NCBI GenBank assembly: GCA_963781785.1
Contig: CAWAHD010000004.1
Location: 62,001-126,000 of the forward strand
Source: CAWAHD01 sp963781785
Lineage (GTDB): Bacteria > Planctomycetota > Planctomycetia > Isosphaerales > Isosphaeraceae
Direction of reading: 5' to 3'
Length of the DNA stretch: 64,000 nt
The translations under genes and the position numbers were made by a program. Shown one piece after another: positions 28,423 to 38,416 of the stretch (its first letter is position 1; each line of letters begins with the position of its first letter). The notes under the pieces were generated by a model. The model ran no database searches. It saw only the letters and a list, made by a program, of their open reading frames with translations, and had not been told where the DNA came from.

Positions 28423-28455
28423 TGTCAGCTCATTTTTTGAAAGAATGAGCTGACA
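28423..28455 (-). terminator. 12-bp perfect hairpin, probable transcription terminator
   Basis: TGTCAGCTCATT (28423-28434) and AATGAGCTGACA (28444-28455) pair perfectly around a nine-base loop. Short outer complements (ACTGG / CCAGT) extend the structure. It lies immediately downstream of the leftward glycosyltransferase gene and about 240 bases upstream of the leftward GldG-like gene. There is no long T-run after it on the minus strand, so it may instead be a dispersed palindrome. Confidence 0.55.
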
Positions 28456-28460
28456 CCAGT

Positions 28461-30607
28461 TCATCTGGGGAGCTTTTCCACGGCCGAAGATCGCTCGTCG
28501 CGCAGCCATACCAAGTAGGGCCCGAATCGAACTGGTCCAGAAAAGCCCAGTTCGGGAAGCGATTGCCCGATGCCGTCGATTCCGGGCCGCGCTGAGGTTG
28601 CCACGACGACGCGAACCGCTCCGCTTTTCAGCTCGCGGCCCAGCCACGCTCGTCGCGGCTCAGCCTCCCCGGTCGACTCGAACACAGGATAGAGCCAGGA
28701 ATCGTAGACCAGGCCGCTCCGGCCATGGATCCGGTTGTCACCGGGGCGGTCCACGAAGAAGAATTCCGGCGGCGGCCGCTTCAAGCTGCGCCAGCACGTC
28801 CGTCAAGCGTCGTTCGCTCACCCGTCTGGAGAGTAGCTGCTCGATGTCGGTCAGAGCAAACGCCGGAACAGCCGCGGCCGCGAGTGCAGCCGCAACCAGT
28901 GGTCCCCTGGAGCGCCCTCTTTCCAAGCTAAAGGCCAGTGCGCGGGCCACCAGCACGGAGGCGAACACCACGGCCTGGATCGCGTAGTTAAACCAGGCGC
29001 CCGTGCTCAGCTTGCTGAGGATTGCCACGACCAACAGCTCGGCGGCCAGATAGGCCCACAGTGCGCGATCGACACTTTGGCCCGCCCCGGACCGCCTGCC
29101 GGGCAGGCTGTACACCGGAATGATCCATGCGAGGATCAGGATCAAGCCGGCGACGATCGAGACACTCAGCCACATTTTCAGCAGAAGGAACTGCAAAACC
29201 GCCAGGAGAGCGACCGCGCCGACGAGCGCGGCTCCGGCCCCGACGAAGGGCTTGCTCCGAGCGCCGTCCCGGGTCGAAGCCGCGATCAGCCCCGCGGCCG
29301 CCAGGAGCAGAATCAGGCCCACGCACTTCCAGATGATTGCCAGGACGATGTTCAAGGCGGCGAGCCAGCCGGCGGGGTGGACGCGCCCGACCCTGGCTGC
29401 AGCGAGAAAGACCGACCGCGACATGAGACCCTTGGTCGCCCATTCCTCGAATCCATAGTACGATGCCACGATTCCGACGGCCGCCAGCAGGACGCCCACG
29501 AACACGCCCAGTCGAAGTCGTCCCTGCCGCCACTGGAACAATAGCATGCCCGTGCTGACCGCCGGCACCGCAATGAAGTGCTGCTTGATGCAAACGGCAA
29601 TGGCGAAAGAGACGCATGCGGCGAGCAACATCCGTTTGCGGGGCGTTTGGGCGCCAAGCTCGCTCAGGAGGAGCAGCACTCCGATCGTCTGGAAGGCGAC
29701 CGCCGCCAGGTCGGGCCGGACCTCAAACGGCAGGCCGCCGTAAATGGGTGTCGCCGCGGCGAGCAGGACGGCCCACCAGCCGGCGAGGGACAGGGGTGGG
29801 GTGTTGAAAACCTGGTCGTGCGCAATCCTCGCGTTCACCCCGATATCGCAGCCCCCTTTTCCCCCCCTTGCGAAGGGGGGGTTAGGGGGGGTGGTCGTGG
29901 CACCGCCAGGCACTCCGCTACACAGCGGCACCGGGCGGGTCGTGGCACCGCCAGGCACTCCGCTACAGAGCGGCACCGGGCGGGTCGTGGCACCGCCAGG
30001 CACTCCGCTACAGAGCGGCACCGGGCGGGTCGTGGCACCGCCAGTTACCGGGCTTTCGCGCATTCCTGGCTGTTCGGTTGCCAGAACTCCGGTCCCACCA
30101 CCTCTGGCTTCTTCCTCGCAAACGGCGTTGCTCACTGGTTGCGCCGGGACCACCCCCCCTTGCGCCCCCTTCGCAAGGGGGGGAAAACTGCCCGCGCAAA
30201 CGCGCCGTCTTCCGCGCAGCCGACCCAGGCGGAACACCGCGGCGAGCGTGGCCAGCAGGCCGGCCACGGAGAGCGCCCTGCCCGCAGCCAGCGTCGCCAG
30301 AACCGGGTCCACCCCTGCGCGGTAGAGCGGCCAGGCCAGAAGTCCCGTGGCGCGGTAATAGAGCGGAGCGTGAATCAATACCAGGCGATGGCCGTGATCG
30401 TAAGGTCCGTAAAGCTCCCACGGGGAATGCGTCAACTGCCGCGCGGCCGCGAGCACGAGTGGCGACTCGAGTGCTTCGACGTCTTCGTTTGCAAACAGAA
30501 GCCCAAGCCAAGGGATCAGCGAGCACGCCGCCCACGACCAGGGCGGTCGTGACCCAGATCGAACACCAGGCCGCCGGTCGCCGCTCCCTGGTGGGATTGT
30601 GGTCCAT
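28461..30607 (-). CDS. GT39-like membrane glycosyltransferase, frameshifted twice and carrying a repeat insertion
   Basis: Joined from three frames. The start is ATG 30607 (MDHNPTRERRPAAW, LVVGGVL membrane segment). After a shift near 30505-30545 the sequence continues IPWLGLLFANEDVEALESP, an acidic luminal loop typical of PMT/GT39-like proteins. It then reads HSPWELYGPYDHGH through many membrane segments down to LTDIEQLLSRRVSERRLTD. A second shift near 28755-28785 leads into FFVDRPGDNRIHGRSGLVYD and a soluble C-terminus ending 28461. About 130 residues between RLGRL and LAGWWAVLLAAATPIYGGLP are encoded by an inserted repeat cassette (see 29795-30200). Such enzymes transfer sugars from lipid carriers at the membrane. 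The gene may be a pseudogene or its shifts may be sequencing errors. Confidence 0.65.
29795..30200. repeat. Repeat cassette inserted in frame within the glycosyltransferase gene
   Basis: Palindromes of the CCCCTTGCGAAGGGGG type lie at both ends (about 29868-29890 and 30163-30185). Between them is a tandem array of 45-bp units starting at 29894, 29939, 29984 and a partial at 30029 (GTCGTGGCACCGCCAGGCAC...CAGAGCGGCACCGGGCGG), each with a CCGCT/AGCGG hairpin. The cassette interrupts a conserved membrane protein region but keeps the frame. A diverged copy lies at 46650-46912. Confidence 0.85.
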
Positions 30608-30679
30608 CAATCCGACTCTCTATCCGTCAAGAAAGCGGGTCCAGATCCCCTCTTCGACCGCGGCTTCCGGTGTGGGCAC

Positions 30680-31361
30680 TCATGGCACGCCGTAGCGCAA
30701 CAGCAGGATCACGATCACGGTACCGGCCAGGGCGACGATGACACCCGTCACTCGCTTCAGCTTCAGGTAGAAGAGCAAGACCAGCCCGGTCAGGGAGACG
30801 ACCGTCATCAAGATGGCGGAGACGTCGATCACGACCGACCAGACCGGTCCGGTATCGCGGCCCTTGTGCAGGTCGTTGATCACGGCGACCAGACCGTGGT
30901 ACGTCTCGGAGATCCGGTAGTGGCCCGACTCGCGATCGATGAACGCGTCGGCCGCATACCCGGGACCCTTGAACGACACCAGGCATTCCGTCTCTTCGAC
31001 CCGGAAATCGGTGAGCGCGCCCTTGATCGCGTGGGCTGCGCAGGTGCTCGACGATTTCGAGCTTGGCCACCGGGGTTGCCTCACCGGGCGAGTAGGGCGC
31101 GGCGGTACTCTCCGGTTGAGCGCCACTGCTAGCATGCACTCGACCCGGGTGCAGCCATTTGACGTCCAGATCGCCCTCGGCATCGTGCTGGCTCTGGGCG
31201 GCGTCATAAAACCAGTTGGGATGATTCAGGGTGATGCCCGTGACACTGAAAAACAGCACCACGGCCAGGCTGATCATCGACAGATACACGTGCAGCCAGC
31301 GCATCAGCTTGGCAAACCGGATCTGGAGCGTTCGCCCGAACGAGCGAGAGTGACCTCTCAA
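30680..31361 (-). CDS. PepSY-associated membrane protein, frameshifted
   Basis: The N-terminal part reads LQIRFAKLMRWLHVYLSMISLAVVLFFS, then VTGITLNHPNWF, a PepSY-associated TM helix. After a shift near 31035-31045 comes AHAIKGALTDFRVEETECLVSFKGPG, YAADAFIDRESGHYRISETYHGLVAVINDLHKG, and a last membrane pair (VIDVSAILMTVVSLTGLVLLF, RVTGVIVALAGTVIVILLLRY). A TTG at 31361 is the likeliest start, 14 bases after the ApbE-DUF2271 stop. PepSY membrane proteins occur with ApbE in flavin-based extracytosolic electron transfer, and here they form an operon. Role inferred from that association. Confidence 0.75.
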
Positions 31362-31374
31362 GGGCTTGATCGGA

Positions 31375-32978
31375 TCACTTTTTGGCCGGAGGCTTCTTTC
31401 GATAATCGATCGAAGCCGACTTGATCTCGACATTACCCTTGAGCTCCTCGCTGAACGGCTTGCCGGCAACAGTCACTTGTTTGCGGATGCTCTGATACGT
31501 CCCGTGCTCGCGGGCGGCTTCGATCGTGATGGTATATTCGCCACCCGGCAACTGCTTGCCGTGGTTGTCCTTGCCGTCCCAGATCACCTTGTACTTGCCG
31601 GGCTGCCGGGTGGGCCGAGAGACGGTGAAGAAAATCTCTTTCTTCTCGAGCTTCTTGCGGTCCTGGTCTTTGGTGTACCAGCGTTTCAGGTCGGGCAGCC
31701 ATTGAAACGGCCCCGATCCCCCCATCGAGACCCAGAGTGCCAGCGTGCGCACCGGAGAGCCGTCGGGATCCTCGACCCAGACGGCCACGTAGGGCGCCGG
31801 TAGCGTCCTCTCGAAGACTGTGGGCTGTTGATCTCGAAATCGACGGCCAGCTCGAAGTCTTTGTTCCAGGGTACGTCGGCGGCCGCCTTCTTGGGGGCCT
31901 TTTCTGTTCCGGCCGGCTTTGCCGGCGTGCTCTTGGTCTTGGGGTCATCGGCCAGCGCCAGGACTACCGGCCGGGGCCGTTCCAGCTTTTGCCAACCGCG
32001 GCTCTTCACCAGTCGCCCGCTATTCTCAACGATCAGGCATTCGACCCCCGGCAACGATTGGACGAGGCGCAGGCTGTCCTCGGGCTCCAGGACGCTCAAC
32101 ACCTTGGCCAGGGCGTCGGCATCGGCTGCGATGCTGGCCACCACCGTCGCGCTCGAGACGCGCTCGACTGGCCGCCCCGACCGCGGGTCGAAGACATGGG
32201 AGTACCAGTTGCCGCCAATCGAGAAACCTCGCTGCGAGCGGCCGCTCGTGGCGACCGACTGGTCCTTGATCTCGATCGAAGCCAGGGGCTCGCTCGATTC
32301 CGAGTCGGCCCAGGGAGCCGCGATGGAAATAATCCGTGCCACGTCCCCCAGAACGCGGAGGTCGCCCCCGACGTTGAGCAGCACGCTGCTCACTCCCCTG
32401 CTCTTATCGAGTGCAGCCGCGCACGCCCTGCCGACGATGTATCCCTTGGCGATCCCGTTCAAGCTGATCGGGCAATCCGAGGTGCGTGTGGCCGTTCGGG
32501 CGACCGGGTCCACGATCCAGGCGGGCTCGTGCAACAAGTCCAGTGCGCGGCGCTCTTCGGCGGTCGTCGGCAGCCGGTTCTGGGCGGCACACCGTGACCA
32601 GAGGCGAGTCAGAGCCTCGACCCGCGGATCGAAGGCGCCTTTGCTCCGGGTGGTCCAGCGAGCAGACAGGTCGAGAACCTCCAGAAGCTCGGTGGAAATC
32701 GGGATCGCCACTCGCGGCCCGGACTGCCATCGGACGAGCTCGCTCTTTTGATCGTAGCCGCTGAAAATCGCCGAGAGTCGGTCAATCTCGCCGAGCGCAC
32801 GTTCCTCGGCCAGCTTTGCGGCCTGAATGTTGTCGGCGCAAACCATGAGCTCCAGCGACGTTCCCATCACATTCTCGTGATAGAATGCATAGTCGTCGGC
32901 TGAGCGGGCTGGCGGCACGCAGAGGCCGGTGGCCAGCACGATCGTGACGCGAGCCACGACCTGGGAAAAATGCCGCAT
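31375..32978 (-). CDS. ApbE-type FAD:protein FMN transferase fused to DUF2271, frameshifted
   Basis: The N-terminal signal (RVTIVLATGLCVPPARSADD) precedes an ApbE domain of about 330 residues: VMGTSLELMVCA, AIFSGYDQKSELVRW, ISLNGIAKGYIVGRACAAL-type motif, LLNVGGDLRVLG, and HVFDPRSGRPVERVSSATVVA with ADADALAKVL. A linker rich in Lys/Ala/Pro leads to DFELAVDFEINSPQ. After a shift near 31790-31830 it reads APYVAVWVEDPDGSPVRTLALWV, GKYKVIWDGKDNHGKQLPGGEY, and the rest of DUF2271. ApbE transfers FMN to Thr residues of exported redox proteins, and DUF2271 is a frequent partner. The operon with PepSY supports a flavinylated electron-transfer module. Confidence 0.85.
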
Positions 32979-33124
32979 GGTGGGTCGTGGAGCTCCGCGA
33001 GTCGCGATCGGGGGTTGGATGGTCCGAACACAGAACCGACCACAAATGATAGATCGATGTCAACAGCCCGGCAAGCCGGCACAGGCTGAGCTTTGCGAGG
33101 GCGGGCACTCAACGAGGCAACGGG

Positions 33125-34300
33125 ATGAGCTCTGAGTTTCTCGAATTCGCTGAATCGTTTGTGCCAGGCAGCCTGGTGTCCCAGAGGCTGGCTCGGCGCC
33201 TGGGCCTTGCGCCGCCGACGCCGGCGCGGCGGCTCGTCAAATCCATGTTGCTCGTCGTTTTGACGTGGCTGCCCCTTGTACTCCTGGCGGCGTACCGCGG
33301 TCACGCCATGGGCCACCGCGTGACGGTGCCTTTGCTGCTCGACCCGGTGATTCACAGCCGGTTTCTCTTTGTTGTCCCGCTTCTGGAGCTTGCTCAAATC
33401 GTCATCGAGGCAAGTCTTTTGGTGCAGAGGCGGCACTTCGTGACTTCGGGGCTGGTACGCCCGGCGGACCAGCCGCGGTTTGAAGCAATGGGAGCCCTGG
33501 TCAGGAAGTTGCGCAGCTCGTTCGGGGCGGAGCTGGTCATCGCCGTCGTGGCCTTGCTTGCCTCGCTGGTCACGAGAATGGTTCTCCGGTATGGCGTGAG
33601 TGATTCGACGTGGGAGCGGTTCGGGACGTCGATCACCCCGGCCGGCTGGTGGTACATTCTCGTGAGTCTGCCGGTCCTCTATTATTTCCTGCTCAACTCG
33701 CTGTGGCTTTTTGTCCTCTGGGCCTTGTTCATCTTCCAGGTGTCCCGCCTGGACCTGGAACTGGCACCGACCCATCCCGACCGCGCTGGCGGGCTCGGCT
33801 TCCTGGGCTTCGGCATGGCGAGCTTTGCCATCGTCCTCCTGGCGGTCTCGGCGATGTTCTCCGGCGGCCTGGCCCGGCAGATGCTCCACCGGGGGTTCTC
33901 GCTCAACGATCTGAAATATCACGTATTTGTGTTCGTGGCCGCGGCCATCATCATTCTGCACCTGCCTTTACTGTCCCTGACCGGCCGGTTGGCACGGCTG
34001 CGGTTCCGCGGCCTGCTGGATTTCGGGGCGCTTGTCCGGGCACACGATCGTGCTTTCGACGAGAAGTGGCTCAAGAGCCCCGGTCAAGCTCGCGAGTCGA
34101 TTCTCGGCAGCCCCGATGTGTCGTCGCTCGCAGATATCTCCCAGGGCTTCGACGAGATCGACCGCATGCGCTTGATACCGTTTGACCGCAACGCCGTGCT
34201 GGTCCTGGTTGCCGCCGCCCTCATCCCGATGATTCCTTTACTGGGAGTGGCGTTTCCGCCGCAGGTGATGTTCGAGACGCTCTCCGAGCTGCTGTTCTGA
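33125..34300 (+). CDS. Multi-pass membrane protein of unknown function
   Basis: 391 residues with about seven hydrophobic segments, for example MLLVVLTWLPLVLLAAY, RFLFVVPLLELAQIVIEASLL, AELVIAVVALLASLVTRMVL, WWYILVSLPVLYYFLLNSLWL, HVFVFVAAAIIILHLPLLSL and a last one near the C-terminus. A hydrophilic segment (HPDRAGGLGFLGFGMASF) between helices is conserved in similar proteins found in proteobacteria and planctomycetes. There are no catalytic motifs. It is transcribed divergently from the ApbE operon. Confidence 0.75.
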   Translation: MSSEFLEFAESFVPGSLVSQRLARRLGLAPPTPARRLVKSMLLVVLTWLPLVLLAAYRGHAMGHRVTVPLLLDPVIHSRFLFVVPLLELAQIVIEASLLVQRRHFVTSGLVRPADQPRFEAMGALVRKLRSSFGAELVIAVVALLASLVTRMVLRYGVSDSTWERFGTSITPAGWWYILVSLPVLYYFLLNSLWLFVLWALFIFQVSRLDLELAPTHPDRAGGLGFLGFGMASFAIVLLAVSAMFSGGLARQMLHRGFSLNDLKYHVFVFVAAAIIILHLPLLSLTGRLARLRFRGLLDFGALVRAHDRAFDEKWLKSPGQARESILGSPDVSSLADISQGFDEIDRMRLIPFDRNAVLVLVAAALIPMIPLLGVAFPPQVMFETLSELLF

Positions 34301-34353
34301 CTGAGGGAGGATCTTCACGGCCCGGAGTGCACCCGAAGAAGGGATTGCGCCTG

Positions 34354-34424
34354 TGCAGGTCAGGCTTTCCAGCCTGACCTACTTCGAAACCGTCAGGCTG
34401 GAAAGCCTGACCTACTATGGCGGT
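34354..34424. repeat. Pair of GTCAGGCT palindromes
   Basis: Two copies of the 20-bp palindrome lie at 34359-34378 (TTCC loop) and 34392-34411 (GGAA loop), in opposite orientation and separated by a linker containing ACTTCGAAACC. This is the same family as the 6989-7348 array. It sits between the convergent ends of the membrane protein and CBS genes, where it may act in termination. Confidence 0.9.
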
Positions 34425-34429
34425 CCCAC

Positions 34430-34882
34430 TCAGCGACGTTCCTCCGTGATTCCGCATCGATGCACGCCCGAAGCGCAGAGGTCCTGGAGGATCTCGCCGG
34501 CGTGCTCCGGCGTGCCGGATTCGACGGCCAGGTCGCCGAGCGAAACAATTCCGACCAGACGCTTGTCACGATCCAGGACCAGGACCCGGCGAATCTGCTG
34601 CGATTGCATCAGGTGAACCGCGACCTCCACGTCCTGATCGTCGTAGCAGCAGTACGGCTGGGCCGACATGACTTCGCTCACCCTGGTCGCGCCAGGCTCA
34701 AGCCCGAGGGCGACGGCGCGAATCGTGATGTCGCGATCGGTCAACATCCCCACGACTCCATGGTTCTCACAGACCGGAAGCGACCCCAGCCCCAGGTCTC
34801 GCATGCGTGATGCCGCGACCTCCAGCGTGTCGTCCGGACTGACGTATTCCACGTGAGCGCTCATAATATCATGAATGCACAT
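34430..34882 (-). CDS. CBS-domain pair protein
   Basis: 150 residues with AGGAGAT before the ATG. Two CBS domains: CIHDIMSAHVEYVSPDDTLEV with GSLPVCENHGVVGMLTDRDI, and VSEVMSAQPYCCYDDQDVEVA with RRVLVLDRDKRLVGIVSLGDL. Bateman modules of this kind bind adenine nucleotides and act as energy-state sensors, and stand-alone forms are common in stress clusters. It follows the small gene 34895-35206 by 12 bases, so the two are probably one operon. Confidence 0.9.
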   Translation of the reverse strand: MCIHDIMSAHVEYVSPDDTLEVAASRMRDLGLGSLPVCENHGVVGMLTDRDITIRAVALGLEPGATRVSEVMSAQPYCCYDDQDVEVAVHLMQSQQIRRVLVLDRDKRLVGIVSLGDLAVESGTPEHAGEILQDLCASGVHRCGITEERR

Positions 34883-34894
34883 AAAAATCTCCTG

Positions 34895-35206
34895 TTATTG
34901 CAGGATGCAAGGGTCTCGGCCGTCGAGCGCGTCGTCAACGGCCCGGGCCAAAAGCGCGGCGAAGACCTCCTTGTCGTGCGGCGGATGATCCGTCTCATCG
35001 ATGGTTCGCAGAATCTGCGTTCTCTGGTGCCGAATCGACGGTGCCGAAGCGCCGCGCTTGAGCTCCTCGAGTACGGAGTAGTAAGTCAACCCGTAGACAA
35101 AGTCCTTGCGGACCAAATGTCCGGCGCGATACATGCCGGGAAGCTCTCGCAGGACGACGTCGACGCATTCCGGCTTGATGGTGGAATTTCGGTTGTCGTT
35201 CCTCAT
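34895..35206 (-). CDS. Small hypothetical protein in operon with CBS protein
   Basis: 103 residues from ATG 35206, which has a good AGGAGG site. The sequence is mostly helical (VVLRELPGMYRAGHLVRKDFVYGLTYYSVLEELKRGA) and ends with KEVFAALLARAVDDALDGRD. I know no family. Tight spacing to the CBS gene suggests a joint function. Confidence 0.65.
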   Translation of the reverse strand: MRNDNRNSTIKPECVDVVLRELPGMYRAGHLVRKDFVYGLTYYSVLEELKRGASAPSIRHQRTQILRTIDETDHPPHDKEVFAALLARAVDDALDGRDPCILQ

Positions 35207-35546
35207 GATGAGCCTCCTGACTCGCATGGGAGTCATGACGCCCGACCGGCTCCGCTCGAGATCGCCGCAACGGGGAGGAGGAGAGATGCGCCACCGGCGA
35301 TAGCCGTATCTCGGCGCAGGTGAAGTGCCAAACGGCCTGGCCCGCCCGTCGGTATGCGCGGCCTCTACCCTTTATTGTTCGCCCGCTGTCCCAGGAAGTC
35401 CAGTAGCGCACCGTTGACCGGGGAGGCTTGCGGTTGGCGCCGCTCGGGTTATTTTCGAGCCGATGCGAGACCGAAACACCTCGATTCACCACGATTTGCG
35501 TTAGGATAGAGACGAGATTGCGTTTCAGGCCAGCGAGGGAGAGCAC
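35207..35546. other. Divergent intergenic region
   Basis: 340 bases between the leftward small gene and rightward uvrA. It must hold both promoters. No box good enough to call, no palindrome, and no gene was seen. Confidence 0.4.
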
Positions 35547-38416
35547 TTGGCGCGAGAACGAGCGAAAAAAACCCGCGCGAAGCAGGCTCGTCCGGCGCAG
35601 GCGTCTGAGCCCGCACTCGTTGTTCCGTCGATCTCCGTCCGGGCGCGCGGGTGCACAACCTCAAGAACATCGACGTCGACCTGCCCCGCGATCGGCTCGT
35701 GGTCTTGACGGGAGTCAGCGGGTCGGGAAAGAGCTCGCTGGCATTTGATACCATCCATGCCGAGGGTCAGCGACGGTATCTTGAATGCTTGTCCAGTTTC
35801 GCCGGTCAGTTTCTCGATCAGGTCGAGCGGCCCGACGTCGACGCAATTGAGGGATTGCCGCCGACCGTGGCGATCGACCAGCGGGCCGGTTCGCCCAATC
35901 CTCGGAGCACGCTCGGCACGGTGACCGAGATTCACGATTACCTGCGCCTCCTGTTCGCTCGAACAGGCCAGCCGCATTGTCCCGCGTGCGGAGCGGTCAT
36001 CAACCGCCAGACTCCGGAACAGATGATTGACTGGTTGCTCAAGCGGAAGGAAGGCCGGAGGGTCCAGATCCTGGCCCCGCTGGCTCGCAGCCGGAAGGGA
36101 CAGAATCTCGAAGTGTTTCAGGCGATCCGTCGCGCGGGCTTGATTCGCGCGCGGATTGACGGCGAGATGGTCGAGGTGAGCGACGCACCGCCCAAGCTGG
36201 CGAAGAACCGGAGCCATACGATCGAGGCGGTCGTCGACCGGCTGTCGATCCGCGATGGGATTCGCCCCCGCCTGGCGGAAAGTCTCGACCTGGCGCTCAA
36301 GCTGTCAGGTGGGGGAATCCTGGCACTGTTCGAGTCCGAAGAGGGTTGGGCCGAGCAGTCCATGAGCATTCAGCTCATCTGCCCGGTCTGCGACAGCAGC
36401 CTGCCCGAGATCGAGCCGCGCACCTTCAGCTTCAACAGCCCGCACGGCGCCTGCCCCGCTTGCGACGGGCTGGGAAGCCGGTGGTCGTTTGAGCCCGGAC
36501 TGGTCGTTCCGGATCGATCGCTCTCATGGGAACACGGTGCGGTCTCGCCGTGGCGGATTCTGACCTCGGCAGATCGCACGCTGGAGCCGGCGCTCGCGGT
36601 CGTTCGAGACTTTCTTGGTCGTCACAGCCCGGCCGCCGACAGTTCGATTGTGTCGTGGACTGCGCGGTTGTGGGACTCGTTCTGGTCGGGAGAGCCCGGG
36701 GCCGGATATCCCGGGCTCGAGGCCGTCCTTGACCAGTGCTACCGGGATACGAAGAACGCGGCTCTCCGGAAAGAGCTCGAGGCTTACCGCAACGAGGTCA
36801 GTTGCACCGCGTGCGGGGGATCGCGGCTCCGCCCGGAGGCCCGGGCGGTTCGTCTCGAAGGCCTTTCGATCGTCGAAGTCAACTCGCGTCCCGTCCGTGC
36901 GATCCTTCCTTTTTTCCGGTCGCTGCCCGTCGACCCGAGTATGGAAAGGGCCCTCGCACCCGTGATCGCCGAGATCGTCGGCAGGCTCGAGTACCTGACG
37001 GAGGTCGGTCTCGATTACCTCGCGCTGGGCCGAGGCTCCGACACGCTCTCCGGCGGCGAGCTCCAGCGCGCACGGCTCGCCACGCAGCTCGGCTCGGGAC
37101 TTGTGGGCGTGTGCGCGATTCTCGACGAGCCGACGGCCGGGCTGCATGCGCGGGATACGGCGCGTTTGATCTCGAGTGTGGAACGGCTGAAAGCTCAGGG
37201 CAACAGCATCGTGATCGTCGAGCACGATGCGGCCGTCATCCAGGCGGCCGACTGGGTGGTGGATCTCGGGCCCGGCGCCGGCCCGGACGGGGGCTCGGTG
37301 GTCGCGGCGGGAACTGTGGAAGCGCTCGCCCGGTCCAAGAGCTCGATCACCGCGCGATACCTGGGGCAAATGGCGTGCGTCGAACCGCAACCGACCGCCC
37401 GTCTGCTCGCCAGCCCGGGATGGATCGAGATTCGCGGCGCGTCGGTTCATAATCTGAAGCAGGTCGACGCGCGGATTCCGCTTGGGGCACTCACGTGCGT
37501 CACGGGGGTGAGCGGCTCGGGGAAAAGCTCGCTGATCCAGGACGTGCTGACGCCCGCCGTCCGCCGCTTCCTGCACCGCGCTGGCGGGCGGGCCGAACGT
37601 CAGGAGGGGGTGTTCGGGCTCGAGGCGATCGACCGGCTGGTGGAGGTCGACCAGGCCCCGATCGGGCGCAGTCCACGCTCGACGCCGGCGACGGCCACCG
37701 GCGTCTTTGCCGAGATTCGCAGGGTCTTCGCCAAGACCCGCGAAGCGCGGATCCGCGGGTATGGCGCCAGCCGTTTCAGTTTCAACGCCCGAGGTGGCCG
37801 GTGCGAGCGCTGCCAGGGTCTGGGTCATCGCAAGATCCCGGTGCAACTTCTACCGGGTCTGTTCGTGACGTGCGAGGAATGCGGAGGAACTCGGTTCAAC
37901 CGCCAGACCTTGGAAGTGCGCTTTAAGGGAAAGTCGATCGGCGACATCCTGGAGATGCGCGTTGATGAATGCCGCGAGATCTTCGAGGCGGTTCCCCAGG
38001 TCAAGAGCGGGCTCGACGTGCTGGGCGACGTCGGATTGGGGTATCTGACACTGGGCCAATCAAGCACGACCCTGTCCGGTGGCGAGGCCCAGCGCATCAA
38101 GCTGGCGGCCGAGCTAGGTCGTCCGTCATTCGGCCGCGTCCTGTACCTGCTCGACGAGCCGACGACGGGTCTCCATTTCGCCGACGTCGAGCGGTTGCTC
38201 GAGATCCTCAAAGCCCTGGCTGGACTCGGGCACACGATCGTCGTGATCGAGCACCAGCTCGACGTCATCGCGCAGGCAGATTGGGTCATCGATCTCGGCC
38301 CTGATGCAGGCGACTTGGGCGGCCAGATCGTCGCCATGGGCCCGCCGCTGACCATTGCGCAGACCGAAGAGAGCCATACCGGACAGGTACTCAGACCGAG
38401 GGTTCGCGAAAAATGA
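35547..38416 (+). CDS. uvrA: Excinuclease ABC subunit A, with a frameshift near the N-terminus
   Basis: The DNA-damage recognition ATPase of nucleotide excision repair, about 955 residues when joined. The start TTG 35547 (GGGAGAG upstream) gives LARERAKKTRAKQ...PSISVRG. One base appears missing in the G/C run at 35634-35650, after which HNLKNIDVDLPRDRLVVLTGVSGSGKSS follows. UvrB-binding region (PHCPACGAVINRQTPEQM), first zinc module (CPVCDSSLPEIEPRTFSFNS, CPACDGLG), signature LSGGELQRARLA and Walker B are present. The second half has GVSGSGKSSLIQDVL, zinc ligands CERCQGLG and CEECGGTRF, LSGGEAQRIKLAAEL, and LLDEPTTGLHFADVERLL. The gene overlaps the sulfatase by four bases, an unusual pairing. 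Confidence 0.93.
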
